This document shows, piece by piece, positions 46,251 to 57,345 of a DNA stretch of 64,000 nucleotides. Positions within the stretch are counted from its first letter, which is position 1; the number at the start of each line of letters is the position of its first letter. The translations under genes were made by a program, and so were the position numbers. This DNA is from Vitellaria paradoxa. Lineage: Eukaryota > Streptophyta > Magnoliopsida > Ericales > Sapotaceae. The notes under the pieces are model-generated. The model saw nothing but the letters and a program-made list of their open reading frames with translations. It did not search any database and was not told the DNA's origin. The stretch is taken from contig CM034237.1 of the NCBI GenBank assembly GCA_019916065.1, forward strand, positions 21,039,752 to 21,103,751. The letters run 5' to 3'.

Positions 46251-47700
46251 ATATGCCAAATTCCGTCAATATCAAACGGCTTATTAGGCATCTCTCCCAA
46301 TAGCTTCTTGAGCTCATTGAGGTAACTCTACCACCTGTGTGTCTACCTCTTCACATGATTCTTAGGTAATAGATTTAGATGATTCAGACCATTTGTCTGA
46401 TACCTCTTCATTATTATCTGATACTCAGTGTTCTCCTATCTCTAATGTCACCATAACTAATGGCTCATCTAATCCAGTGAAGGGTATTGGTAAAACTTGT
46501 CCATCTTCTAATTTAATCTTATCCTCTGTTTTATATGTCCTATCTTTATCCTTCAATCTCTTATCCGTCAGTGAACTTACCAGATAGCTAAATTGTTCAA
46601 TGACTTTCTTTCCTGATTCTGTGATCATTCAAGATTTGAAGATAAGGAAGAAGATTGGAGAAGGGCATGAAACTAGGAGACTATTATCTGGCTGGCTCGT
46701 CTTTCTCTTCATCTATCTCCTGTTCTGCATTTGTCTCTCCGTTTGAGATTCATTGTCATCTTGGTCATCCATCTTTTGACATTTTGAAAGTTATGGTTCC
46801 TAGTTTGAGTCAACTTAAGTCTTTGGATTGAGTCGTGTCAGTTAGGAAGGCATCACTATTCTTCCTTCAATCCTAGAGTCAATTATAGGTTCTTGAGTCC
46901 TTTTCATTTGGTCCATTTTGATGTATGGGGATCAAGTAGTGTTATTTCAAAGTTGGGATTTTAGTATTTGGTTACTTTTATTGATGATTTTTCCAGGCTT
47001 ACTTGGGTTTATTTAATGAAAGATCGTTCGGAATTGTTGTCTATCTTTCAATCTTTTTGTGTTGAAATTAAAACCCAATTTGATGTGACTATCAAAATAC
47101 TTCGTAGTGACAATGCCAAAAAATACTTTTCTAGACCATTCACTGATTTTATGCCTTTCTTTGGCATACTTCATCAGTCCTCCTGTCCTCGTACTCCATA
47201 ACAAAATAGATTTGCCGAGCAAAAAACTTACATCTTGTTGAAACAGCTAGGTGTTTGATGTTTCATATGAAAGTTCCAAAGAGTTTTTGGAGGGACGCTA
47301 TTCTCACTGTATGTCATTTAATAAACAAAATGCCATCCACAGTTCTACAGGGCCGTTCCCCTTATTTTGTGCTATTTCCACAGGCACTACCATTTCTTTT
47401 TCCTCCACGTATCTTTGGGTGCGTTGCTTTTGTCCACCAATTTGATAGTAACACTAACCAACTTGATCCTCGTGCTATTAAATGTGTATTCTTAGGATAT
47501 TATAGGTTGCAGAAAAGATATCAATGTTATATTCCTTCTTAACATCGATACTTTGTTTGTGTTGATGTCTCATTCTTTGAAAATACTCATTTTATTTTCT
47601 AATGTTTCATCCTTGTTTGATTTGAATTAGAGTCTTCCTTTGTCTGCTGTTTCTCCTTTTCGTCTTTCCGGTCCTAATTTGTAGGTTTATACCAGAAGGC
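46251..47700 (+). pseudogene. Copia B protease-integrase remnant
   Basis: The protease site reads IDLDDSDHL instead of the usual DSG-A/S form (about 46372-46395), so it is dead. GAG-pre-integrase is at 46393-46660. Integrase fragments lie at 46770-46920 (broken zinc domain), 46968-47201 (FIDDFSRLTWVYLMKDRSE, LRSDNAKKYF) and 47251-47542 (HMKVPKSFWRDAILT, KCVFLGYYRLQKRYQCY). Many stops and frameshifts. Confidence 0.8.
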
Positions 47701-48096
47701 AGTCAGCTTTAGAGCCTTTCCCTAATGCTTCAGTCACTCCATCTTTCCCACATTGTCTTCAGATACTACTCGTGAGCTTGATATTAGTGACCTTGATCTT
47801 CTCATTACGCTTTGGAAAAGTATATGCACCTGCACCTTTCATCCCCATTTCTAATTTTGTTTTATATGCTGCCTTGTCTCTTTTTTATCATGCCTTTGTT
47901 ACTTCTCTGTCCAATATTTCTATTCGTAACTCTCTATTTGAAACATTATCTCATTCTAGATGGTGTGCCGCCATGGAGAAAGAAATGTCTGCTATTCAAG
48001 CCAATGAAACTTGGGATTTGGTTGTTCTCCCTCTTAGAAAGTCAACTTTTGGCTGTTGATAGGTGTACAATGTCAAAGTCCAACTAGATGGTTCTA

Positions 48097-48264
48097 TTGA
48101 TCGGTTGAAAACACGACTTATTGCCAAAAGATACACTCAAATTTATGGATTGGATTTTTCAGAGACTCTCCTATGTTTTGTTGATCGGTTGAAAACACGA
48201 CTTGTTACCAAAAGATACACTCAAATTTATGGATTGGATTTTTTAGAGACTCTTCTATGGTTAA
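48097..48264 (+). repeat. 84-bp in-frame tandem duplication in RT
   Basis: Units at 48097 and 48181 start TTGATCGGTTGAAAACACGA and share CAAATTTATGGATTGGATTT. The 84-bp period equals 28 codons, so the frame is kept across the junction. Confidence 0.88.
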
Positions 48265-49313
48265 GATCAAATCTGTCCGGCTTCTCATTTCACTTGCTGC
48301 TATGTTTCACTGGCCATTACATCAGTTGGATGTTAAAAATGTCTTTCTTAATGGTGATCTTACTAAGAAAGTGTATATGGAGCAACCTCCTGAGTTTGTT
48401 GCTCAGGGGGAAACTGGCTTTGTGTGCAAATTAAAGAAAGTATTGTATAGCCTAAAACAATTACCTCGGGCTTGGTTTGGAAGATTAATTACTATTGTGA
48501 TGGATTTTGGATTAACACAATGTGGCATTGATCACTTTGTATTTTTCTGTCATTCCTCCCAAGGAAAAATTTGGTTACTAGTTTATGTGAATGATATTAT
48601 GATCACGGAAGATGATGAATGAGGTATAAGTGATCTAAAGCTATTTCTCCAACCTAAGTTCAATACCAAAGACATGGAGTTCTTGAAGTATTTTCTAGGA
48701 ATTGAAATTGCAAGATCACGAAAGGGGATTGCTATTTCTTAGAGAAAGTATGTCCTTGATTTGCTAACTAAAATTGGCATGTTGGGTGCCAAACCAATTG
48801 ATACTTCAATGGATCCCAATGCCAAATTTCTGGCAGATAAAGGAGAGTTATTGAATGATCCTTAGAGGTATCGTAGATTGGTCGAAAAACTTAATTATCT
48901 GACAGTGACATGGCCAGATATCTTGTTTGCTACAAGTGTAGTTAGTCAATTCCTTGATGTACCTCGTTCTTGTCGTTGGGATGCTGTTATTCGCATTTTG
49001 AGGTATCTAAAAGGTACACCAGGATATGATTTTTTATATAAAGATAATGGCCATATCCTTGTCCAAGGATACACAGATGCAGATTGGACTGGTTGTTTGT
49101 CAGATAGACGATCCACTACAAAATATTGTGTCTTTGTGGGAGGAAATCTGGTATCTTGGAAAAATAAAAAAATAAACTGTGATAGCCAGATCTAGTGCAG
49201 AGTCAGAATATCGGGCCATGGCACATACAGCTTGTGAATTGATTTGAATACTTCATATGTTGACTGGGAGTCTTTGGATTACAAATTATGGAACTATTTT
49301 GTGATAATCAAGC

Positions 49314-49660
49314 TGTTAGATGTTGTCCCACTTCGGCCCGAAGTAAAAATTACTTATCCCTTATAAGAGATGGACATCCCTCACTTTAACACCTAGGTTT
49401 TAAGGTTGCGGCCCCTACTCTTATGTGTTGTTAGGTTTTTTTAACATGGTATCAGAGCGGGCTTTTAATTGGGCCTCACCATAGTCCACACTAAGCCTAT
49501 GTCCATGTGGGCTAGCGTAAGGGAGACTGTTAGATCTTGTCCCACATCGGCCCGAAGTAAAAATTACTTGTCCCTTATAAGAGATGGACGCCCCTCACTT
49601 TAACATCTAGGTTTTAAGGTTGAGGCCCCTACTCTTATGTGTTGTTGGGTTTCTTTAACA
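49314..49660 (+). mobile_element. TRIM element, 347 bp, in copia B RNase H
   Basis: A terminal-repeat retrotransposon in miniature: two 133-bp LTRs (49314-49446 and 49528-49660, TGTTAGAT...TTTAACA) around an 81-bp core that starts with primer site TGGTATCAGAGCGGG (49447) and ends with a short purine tract GGGAGAC. Flanks CAAGC/CAAAC form a TSD with one transition. There is no coding capacity. It splits the CDNQ motif region of the host element. Confidence 0.92.
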
Positions 49661-49889
49661 CAAACCACTGTCCACATAGCCACTAATATAGTGTTCTATG
49701 AGCGGACTAAGCATATTGAAGTTGATTGCAACTTTATCAAAGAAAAGATCTTGCAAAATGTCATCAAGACGAGTCATGTCAAAACTGAAAACCAATTGGC
49801 CGATTTGTTTACTAAAGCTCTAGGGGGAGTTAAGTACATATGTAACAAGTTTCGAACATTTGATGTATATGTTCCAGCTTGAGGGGGAG

Positions 49890-50050
49890 TGTTAATGTAT
49901 AGCATTAATGTATAGGATACATGTATACTGCTTGGAATGTGTATAGTCATCTCTGAATATGTATAGTCACCTTTCTATGTGTATAAATTGACACACGTGA
50001 ACCCAGTTGGGTGTGTGTGGTGTGTTCTTCTCAATTTATCAGTTTCTACA
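49890..50050 (+). repeat. 3' LTR of copia B
   Basis: 161 bp, partner of 44642-44803. About fourteen differences by eye. Confidence 0.92.
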
Positions 50051-50055
50051 AGGAT

Positions 50056-50686
50056 AAAAAACTTTAAAATACAAATGTTGATGTATGAGTCTCCAAGGTT
50101 AAATTTTGGAATAAAAAAGACGTTAAACATTTGGATTTCCTTTAATTTAAGTTGCATGTAGGTAGATTATTTGCTAGGGTCCTTGGGTATATGGAAAGTT
50201 CCTTGTGCTTCACTAAGATATCTCCTTGGTCACCTATAGCTTGTGTTAGGGTGCTTTGATTAAGTTTTTTTTTCAAAAATTGAAACTTCAGATTTTAGTA
50301 TTTTATTCTATTTAATGGGTCGATTTTGTGCTCCAATAGCTTGTGGTTAGAAACCAATTAACCTCCCCCCACCATAACACCTCTCTCTGTCTCTCTCTCT
50401 ATGCATACTTTCAGCCTTGATCCAAGTCCATTATTGTGTGCCCCTCCAATTGTAGTTATGGCAACCTCGAACCAACCACATCGAATTTGTATAAATTATT
50501 GACGTTGAGCCTCTTTTGAAAGCCAATATTTCACATTGTTATATGATATAACATTGTTGTGACAAGGCATTATACAAAGTATTCCTCACAGTGAATCAAA
50601 AAAAATATCAAGTTTGTAAAGATTACTGCTGATGAGCCTTTTGGGAAGGCCAAATAGCAAGTTGTGATGACGTCAACAATGGCAAG
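50056..50686 (+). other. GBPL giant intron, ancestral middle piece
   Basis: About 630 bp of intron between copia B and copia C. A CT-rich stretch lies at 50387-50403. No gene. The last five bases GCAAG (50682-50686) are repeated at 63319-63323. Confidence 0.7.
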
Positions 50687-50885
50687 AGTTGAAAATAAAA
50701 AATTTGAACGACAGAGACGAAAGGAGAATCAAGAAAAGAGATTAATTGTATAATGGTTGTATATTGGCCCTTTCAACCTCATATGGTATTTATAACATCA
50801 TAGATTAGGGCCAACTACTAATATTCAAAATTGCGAAGATATGATTCCAAAATTATAAGATCATAATATTCTAAATATTCTAACA
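50687..50885 (-). repeat. 3' LTR of copia C
   Basis: 199 bp. Minus-strand start TGTTAGAATATTTAG and end TTTTCAACT. Confidence 0.8.
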
Positions 50886-51448
50886 CTCCCTTAAGTTAGG
50901 GCAGACAAGTTCCATGTGTCTACCTTGCCATATAAGTCCTGAAACATGCATAGCAGTGCCTTGGTAAGAATGTCGCCTAATTAAGATTTGGAACGAACGT
51001 AGGGCCATGGCACGATACTTAGCCTAGACACTAGAGTGAACAGCCACATTTTACTTTTTGCTCTTTGCTTTGCTAGGTACCAAGATTATCACCAACAAAT
51101 ATACAATGTCCAAAAGTAGAATGTCGATCCAAGCAACTATCGGGCTATTCAATATCATTAAAACTTGTCATAGACAGAGAAGATGGAGCACGATAGAGCA
51201 ACCCACGACCATGTATCCCTTTCAAATAACATAAGCTATGACACATTAGCTCAAAATGTGAAGAGCGAGGGGCATGCATTAAACAGCATTTCAAGTTAGC
51301 AATACTAGACTCATCATCCACAAAAATAATAATATCATCAACATGCACAATTAGTTGAATAGTTCCAAATAAAGTATGGTGAACAAAGATAGAATATTCA
51401 AAATTAGATGTGCAGAAGCCATAACCAAGTATAATGCGTAGGGATACT
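50886..51448 (-). pseudogene. Copia C RT C-terminus/RNase H remnant
   Basis: The minus-strand ORF at 51145-51348 has HVDDIIIFVDDE, the RT catalytic box with both Asp, which then jumps directly to RNase H-type sequence (APRSSHFELMCHSLCYLKG). Part of RT and RNase H is therefore deleted. Scattered RNase H fragments lie at 50930-51140. The left edge of the LINE target site is at 51438-51448. Confidence 0.7.
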
Positions 51449-52010
51449 ATTTTTTTTTTTTTTTGAAAAGATAAGTAAATTTATATTGATGGAAATGATG
51501 GGTATAGCATCCAGAAGATGCCATCACAATAAAGACCAAATACAAACTATTCACCTGACTTACCTAGAGAATCTATGAATTGTGACCGACCCTGAAATGT
51601 GTTCGGGTTCTACCTCTCAAGTGCAAGAGGGTGGTCGTAGTCTTACTCGGTGAGAACCGAGGTCATCTCCACAGGGAGGGCCGTGTTAAAAGACACTAGA
51701 CTTGTTCTCTTAATTAGTAGGTGAGCCTAAGCTAATCTAAACTAATTTTTGTATTACAAAGTGATTTGAATATGGCTGGGTTGAGAATGGTGGAGTGAAG
51801 CAAATTGTGATATTAAACTAGAATGCAAATATTGAAAATAAACTAACTAAAATGATCTTAGCTTCGAACCAAATCCAGTAGTGGGTAGTGGTTTACTCAA
51901 ACGCATTTATAACTCAACCTAACAAACGCACATGCATTGCTAGGTCGGAAGATATTTCATTAAAAACTAATTTATGGAATTCAGAGTAAGCGGAGGCTTT
52001 TGAAATTGGT

Positions 52011-52390
52011 TTCAGACTCACCGGGACATTGAATCGAACACCTAGTGTGCATGAGCATCAACTCATAACTAGACTTCAATTATAACACAGGCGAATCAGT
52101 TTCTTAAGAAAACCTCATGTTTTGGTTTTATGAAAATAAGGTTCGAATCACCGGGCCATTGAACCGACCACTTGGTTTGCACGAGTGGCCAATCGTAACC
52201 AAGTTTTGGTTTTAACACGGGTGACTGATTTTGTAAGAAAACCTAATTTGGGTCTTGGAAAATCAGATTCTAACTCACCGGGACATTAAACCGAACACTT
52301 GGTGTGCACAAGTGAAAACTTGTAACCCAGCTACGGTTGTGACACGGGTGAGTAGGTTTCAAGACAACCCTAGCTTACTATGAAATTCCA
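52011..52390. repeat. Three ~128-bp tandem units in solo LTR
   Basis: Units are anchored by TCACCGGG(A/C)CATT at 52017, 52147 and 52274. Each continues with CGAACAC(C/T)TAGTGTGCA, a GTAACC-like block and ACACGGGTGA near its end. A related pair of units sits in the family member at 3761-5312. Confidence 0.85.
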
Positions 52391-53029
52391 ATTAAAAGTC
52401 CAAAATATATTTTGTTAAATAAAACTCGTTTACATTTGAGTTCACCAACTACTTCACCACTTTCAATGGCTTGAAGCCAAGAACTAACCCTAGCCTAACA
52501 TTGCGAAAGCATTAACAAAGCCTTTCGAAAAGAAAATAACCTTTATCAAGCACTCAAACACGAAAATGAAGGATATAGAAATAAGCTAAAGCAATTTCGA
52601 AAGCAAATCAAACACTAACAATGACTACGAAGTACTACAAAGTGAAAATAAAGAACAAAGATAAATAAAATAATAAACTTTTAATTAAAACGAAGTAACG
52701 AATGAAACTTACCAATTAATCTTAATGCGAAGATGAAAAAATAAAGCTTCCATCAATCCAACATGAGATAAAAACATCTAACCCTAATCTAAACTAAACT
52801 AAGAGAAAGAGAAGAAGTGCGTAGGGTTTCGACCCCCTGTACATCAGAAATTTGCCCTTTTATATCATTACATAACTCAAGGGTAAAAGTGTAATTTCAT
52901 AATTCAAAATTTAACTTAAAAGTGTGCTGGACAAGTCATCATGGGCGCCCAAGGTACAAGTGTTTGATGAAGTCCTCAAAGAGTTAGCAAAAAAACAGCA
53001 GTCAGAACTCCCTCTCTGTGGGCGCCCAT

Positions 53030-53140
53030 CTGATGAAAAGTGGGGTGCCCAAGGGTCCTCAGGGGCGCCCATGGGTGTGTGTGGGGTGCCCATGCTTGTG
53101 GTGGGGCGCCCATGGGTCTAGGTGGGGCGCCCATCTGCAA
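53030..53140. repeat. GGGCGCCCAT short repeats
   Basis: Palindromic GGGCGCCCAT-type blocks recur about five times (52940-53135) with variable spacing, in GC-rich DNA that contrasts with the AT-rich surroundings. Inside the solo LTR. Confidence 0.6.
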
Positions 53141-53698
53141 CTACAGTGAACAGTTCTTCTTTGACGGCTTTCTGTCCCTGATTTCCGATGCGATTTTGAC
53201 CCTCAAGAGGATCGATTTGGGCTTTGGCTAAAACACGAAAGTTGTAGGTCTTCAAGTCCTCTTTCCAACCCAAAAGAATGGAACCATTTTGATTTGTGAC
53301 GAAAAAATTATGGCTGGAAAACTGAGAGGGTGTTGAGCTGGAACTTCGACTGCACACCACTTCAACTATTTTGAACTTCAAACCACTTCCTTCTCCTTGG
53401 CACCCATGGTAGTTGATCTTATGCCTTGGGATGGCTCTTGGGAAGCTGAAGAAGTCTTGGGAGTCTTTGGACTCTTCTTGCACTTTCTTTATTTTGGCCT
53501 ACCTTGGCTCCTCCTCACATGCAACCTTGGTGTTGTTTGGGCCAAAAACACTATATTATATCACCTGAAATATACACACACCAAGAATGCATGGAAATGA
53601 GATAATCACGCTAACACATTACCAATAATAACTGTAAATTCATAATTAGCATGCTCAATATATATATAATTGTACAATAATGCATGCTAATCAAATTG

Positions 53699-56600
53699 CA
53701 TTAGGGAAAAAAGATCTACCTCTTTTCCAACATTGACCTAGGTAAATAAACAATTAGAAAACTTTTTTTTTGACTATTTCCATATTACTTTCCTTGGCTT
53801 TGAAGACTCTTCTGTTGCGCTCTTTCCAAACTGACCACATTTGGCAAAGTGGAACCAGGTTCCAAACTTTCTTTTTATGCTTTACTAATGGTTGCCCCCA
53901 CCAAGATGAGAGAAAACTTCTGAGATCATTAAGAGGGAAAAACTGAACACCAAAGCATGATAGCACAAGGTACCAGATTTCAGAAGTCCAAGAGCAGTGC
54001 ATGAATAAGTGGGCAATAGTTTCCTCACTACATTGGCATAAGGAACAATGATTTACCATGGAATAGCCTTGAAGTTTGAGATTATCTATAGTTAGAATTT
54101 TACCATGAGCTGCACACCAAGCAAAGAATATGGCTCTGGTAGGGGCCATAGATTTCCAAATCTTATTCCATGGAAAAGTATCAACCTCTTCTCCTTTCAA
54201 GGCACTGTAGAAAGATCTTACGTTGAACACATCAGACTTAGACTATTTCCAGATCAGTATGTCATCAGAGTTAGCCTAAATGATTGATTGTAGCAGCTCC
54301 ATCAACTGAAGGAGATTCCCAAGTTCCCAATCATTCACATTCCGGCGAAGCAGTATAGACCATTCTCTAGATTGCCTCGAGTTAGTGCAATAGTCAGAAA
54401 TTAGAGCATCTTGATCAACAGCAATGGCAAAGATATCCGAAAACATGTCAGCTAAACAGCCAATGTCTAACCACCTGTGCTTTCAAAATAAAATTCTGTC
54501 ACCTCTGCCCAACTGCCAGGACACATTGTTCAAATTTAGGCTAGATATTTCTTATTCCTTTCCATAGGCTGACACCGTAGGGTTTGGAGCTTTGTGTGGT
54601 ATACCATCCTCCTTTTTCCTCCCCATATTTAGATACAATCAGTTTCTTCCACAAGCTAGAATTTTCATTAGAGTATCTCCAAAGCCATTTCCCTAGTAGG
54701 GCTTCATTTTGCAAGTTTAGCTTCTTGATTCCCGCACCCCCTGATTTAATAGTTGCCCATACAGCCTTCCATGCAACTAGATTGTGCTTAAATTCCTAAG
54801 CATGCCTCCCCCAAAGAAAGTCTCTTTGCATTTTTTCCATTTTCTTTAAAACAGAGACTAGGGCAGTAAAAAGGAAAAGGGAAAGGTAGTAAGAAGGTAG
54901 GCTTGAAAGGACACTTTTAATGAGAGTTACTCTCGCCCCAGATGACAGATAACTCAGCTTCCAGTCTAATAATCTTTTCTTGCATCTTTCAATGACAGTC
55001 TCCCAAACCTCTTTGCTCTTGTACTTGGCTCCCAGGGGCATTCCCAGATAAGTAGATGGAAGAGATCCAATTTTGCAATCTAAGATTGCAGCCAAGTCAC
55101 TCAAATTAGCAAGGCTGCCAATAGGAATGATCTCAGATTTGCTGAGGTTCACCTTTAATCCTGAGACAGCTTCAAAGCCCAGAAGTGTGCATCTTAAATG
55201 TCCTAACTGCGATTTGTCAGCCCCACAAAAAACAATGGTATCATCGACAAACAGCAAGTGAGATATTCTTATCGAATTCTACTCAATGTTCCCAGGTAGA
55301 ATACCAGTTAGAAGGCCTGCTTGTTCCACTCTTTGAATCATTCGACTAAATACCTCCATTACAAGTATGGAAAAGAAAAAGGGAAAGTGGGTCCCCTTGT
55401 CTTAAGCCTCTAGAAGATGTAAAAAATCCTTCAAGAGATCCATTAATTAAAATTGAGAAGCTTGCTGTAGAGATGCACCACTGAATCCATTTAGACCATC
55501 GTTCTCCAAATCCCATCTTTTTCATCAAGTAGAGCAAAAATTCACAGTTGACATGGTCAAAGGCTTTTTTAATGTCCAACTTACAAATTAAACCAGTACC
55601 TTTTTGCTTCAGAGTTGAATCAATAACTTCATTGGCCACAAGAATAGCATTTAACATTTGTCTACTACTTACAAAAGCAGTCTGAGTATCTGAGATCAAG
55701 AAGTTCATAACCAGCCGCAGCCTGTTATCTAGGACTTTGGCCAAGAGTTTATAAATGATTCCCACAAGACTTATAGGCCTAAAATCCTGAATTTTCTCTG
55801 CACCAGATTTCTTAGGAATTAAGGCAATGAATGTGCAATTTAAGCAGCGAACAAAGCTGCTGTTATGGTAGAAATCAGTGAAAATCTGCATTATATCCTC
55901 CTTAAAGATATCCTAGTAGTGCTGGAAAAAAGCAGTTGTCAAGCCATCTGGACCTGGAGCCTTGTCTCCATTCATCTCCTCCAAGGATTGTTTGACTTCA
56001 TGTTCTGTAAAAGGAAGCTCAAGCCCCTCCGTCTCAGCAGAATCTAGCCGAGAGATTACCAAGAAATCCACCTGTGGTCTCCAAGTATATTCTTCCTTGA
56101 ACAGCTGATTATAGAAATCCAAGATATACTTCTTGATTTTTCTCGGATCCTCAGTAATTATCCCATCAATCTTCAGTCTGCTGATCCAGTTAGCTCTTCT
56201 GTTAGCTGAGGCGATTTTATGGAAGTATTTGGTGTTCCTATCTCCTTCCTTGAGCCATTAACTTTTGATTTTTATCTCTAGCAAATTTCCTCCATCTGAA
56301 TTAATTTATTTAGTTTGAGAATCAGGCCTGTTTTGTGGCTTCTTTCTTGCCTCAAGAGCTTGTCAGCTCCTACAAATCTATCTATGTTTTCGATTTCCTG
56401 CTCCAGTTTGTTCTTTTGTTTATCAAGCCTCCCAAAGACCTCACTATTCCATTTCTTTAGGTCAGCCTTTAGGCATTTCAGTTTCTGCATCATCCTAAAG
56501 CTTGCGGTTCCAGCAAAACTGTAGTTAGACCACCAGTTGGCTTATGGTTCCAGCAAAACTGTAATTAGACTACCAGTTGGCGATCATTTCTTTGAAGCCT

Positions 56601-57345
56601 TCAACCTGCAACCACATGTTCTCAAATCTGAAGGGTTTTGGCCCTCCCTTAATTGCTCCCCCATCCAATGGAATTGGAAAGTGATCTGACACTAGCTGAG
56701 GTAGAGTTTTCTGATAAACAGTGGGGAAAATATCCTCCCAGTTAGCAGAAACCAGGAATCTATCTATTCTTGACTTGCTAACTCTATTGGACCATGTAAA
56801 TTTTCTGCCACCTAGAGGAAGATCAGTGCAACTTAAATCATTGATAAAATCTGAAAAGACCTTCATTTGTTTAGTTCTCCTTGTGCAACCCCATTTATCC
56901 TCAATGTTCTTGACCATGTTGAAGTCTCCAACCATACACCATAGAACTGACTAGCGAAAGACAGCAGCACCAATCTCTTCGAGAAACTCAGCCTTCATTT
57001 TTCTGTCCACAGGCCCATAAACACCTGTGAAGACCCAGGTAGTTTCCTCCTCAATGTGGTTAAATAGATAAGAAATTGAGTAAGCTCCAAATTCACATTC
57101 CATCATATTTAATTTCCTATTATCCCATATGATGATAATTCCCCCAGAGGTTCCTACAGAGTTCAAGGTAACCCATCTACAGCAGCCTCCTCCCCACAGA
57201 GAGTGCACTATGGAGTTATCAACTTGACAAAGTTTAGTTTCTTGTAAACATACAACATCAGGCTTCCACTTCTTAATACAAGATTTAATTAGCATCCTTT
57301 TTCTTGGGCCTCTGCAGGCCCTAACATTCTAACTCAGTATTTTTA
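53699..57345 (-). pseudogene. LINE ORF2: endonuclease-reverse transcriptase
   Basis: Collinear minus-strand fragments. The apurinic-type endonuclease lies at 56570-57345: VVCLQETKLC, TGVYGPV, MVGDFNMV and SDHFPIPL, so its key acidic and His residues are visible. The RT lies at 54796-56122: APGPDGLTTAFFQHY, TFIALIPKK, DFRPISLVGIIYKLLAKVL, KLDIKKAFDHV, GLRQGDPLS and the catalytic FVDDTIVFCG. The C-terminal zf-RVT lies at 53754-54230 (CSLCQCSEETIAHLFMHC). Stops or shifts occur near 57330, 56937, 56567, 56260, 55910, 55345, 54795 and 54240. A 41-bp tandem duplication sits at 56505-56586. The 3' end lies beyond the solo LTR. Confidence 0.9.
56505..56586. repeat. 2 x 41-bp tandem duplication in LINE
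   Basis: Units at 56505 and 56546, each GGTTCCAGCAAAACTGTA...CCAGTTGGC, with about three differences. The 41-bp period shifts the ORF2 frame. Confidence 0.88.

Larger units (their letters stand above)
47701..49889 (+). pseudogene. Copia B reverse transcriptase-RNase H remnant
   Basis: RT pieces at 47772-48434 and 48257-48622 ([50 protein letters not shown]). The catalytic box reads YVNDIMIT, so the first catalytic Asp is Asn. An 84-bp in-frame tandem duplication sits in the fingers region (48097-48264). RNase H at 48878-49195 (GYTDADWTGC, RRSTTKYCVF) continues to the CDNQ motif, where the TRIM at 49314-49660 is inserted, and resumes at 49661-49882 ([25 protein letters not shown]). Confidence 0.85.
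44642..50050 (+). mobile_element. Copia element B in GBPL intron
   Basis: A 5409-bp + strand copia element only 58 bp past the P target site, with perfect TSD AGGAT (44637-44641, 50051-50055). LTRs 44642-44803 and 49890-50050. Primer site TGGTATCAGAGCGTG from 44804, polypurine tract GAGGGGGAG before the 3' LTR. It is related to P (same LTR start, similar pol) but older by LTR divergence (about 91% identity by eye). It contains a TRIM at 49314-49660. Confidence 0.93.
51593..53693 (-). repeat. Solo LTR in LINE, gypsy Athila/Tat-like
   Basis: A 2101-bp segment TGACCGACCC...AATCA with a perfect TSD AATTG (51588-51592 and 53694-53698), cutting the LINE 3' region. It has the same terminal sequences as the solo LTR at 3761-5312, so the same family in the same orientation. 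It holds inverted arms (about 51859-51912 and 52428-52480) around three ~128-bp tandem units. ORFs at 52911-53483 (G-rich GGGCGCCCAT repeats) are not homologous to anything I recognise. Confidence 0.85.

Noticed and set aside
52011..52390. Spaced repeats considered as a CRISPR-like array
   Set aside because: This is a plant genome, the units are adjacent ~128-bp tandem copies without unique spacers, and they belong to a solo LTR.
52911..53483. ORFs on both strands across GGGCGCCCAT repeats
   Set aside because: GC-rich repeat inside a solo LTR opens several frames at once. No domain recognised.
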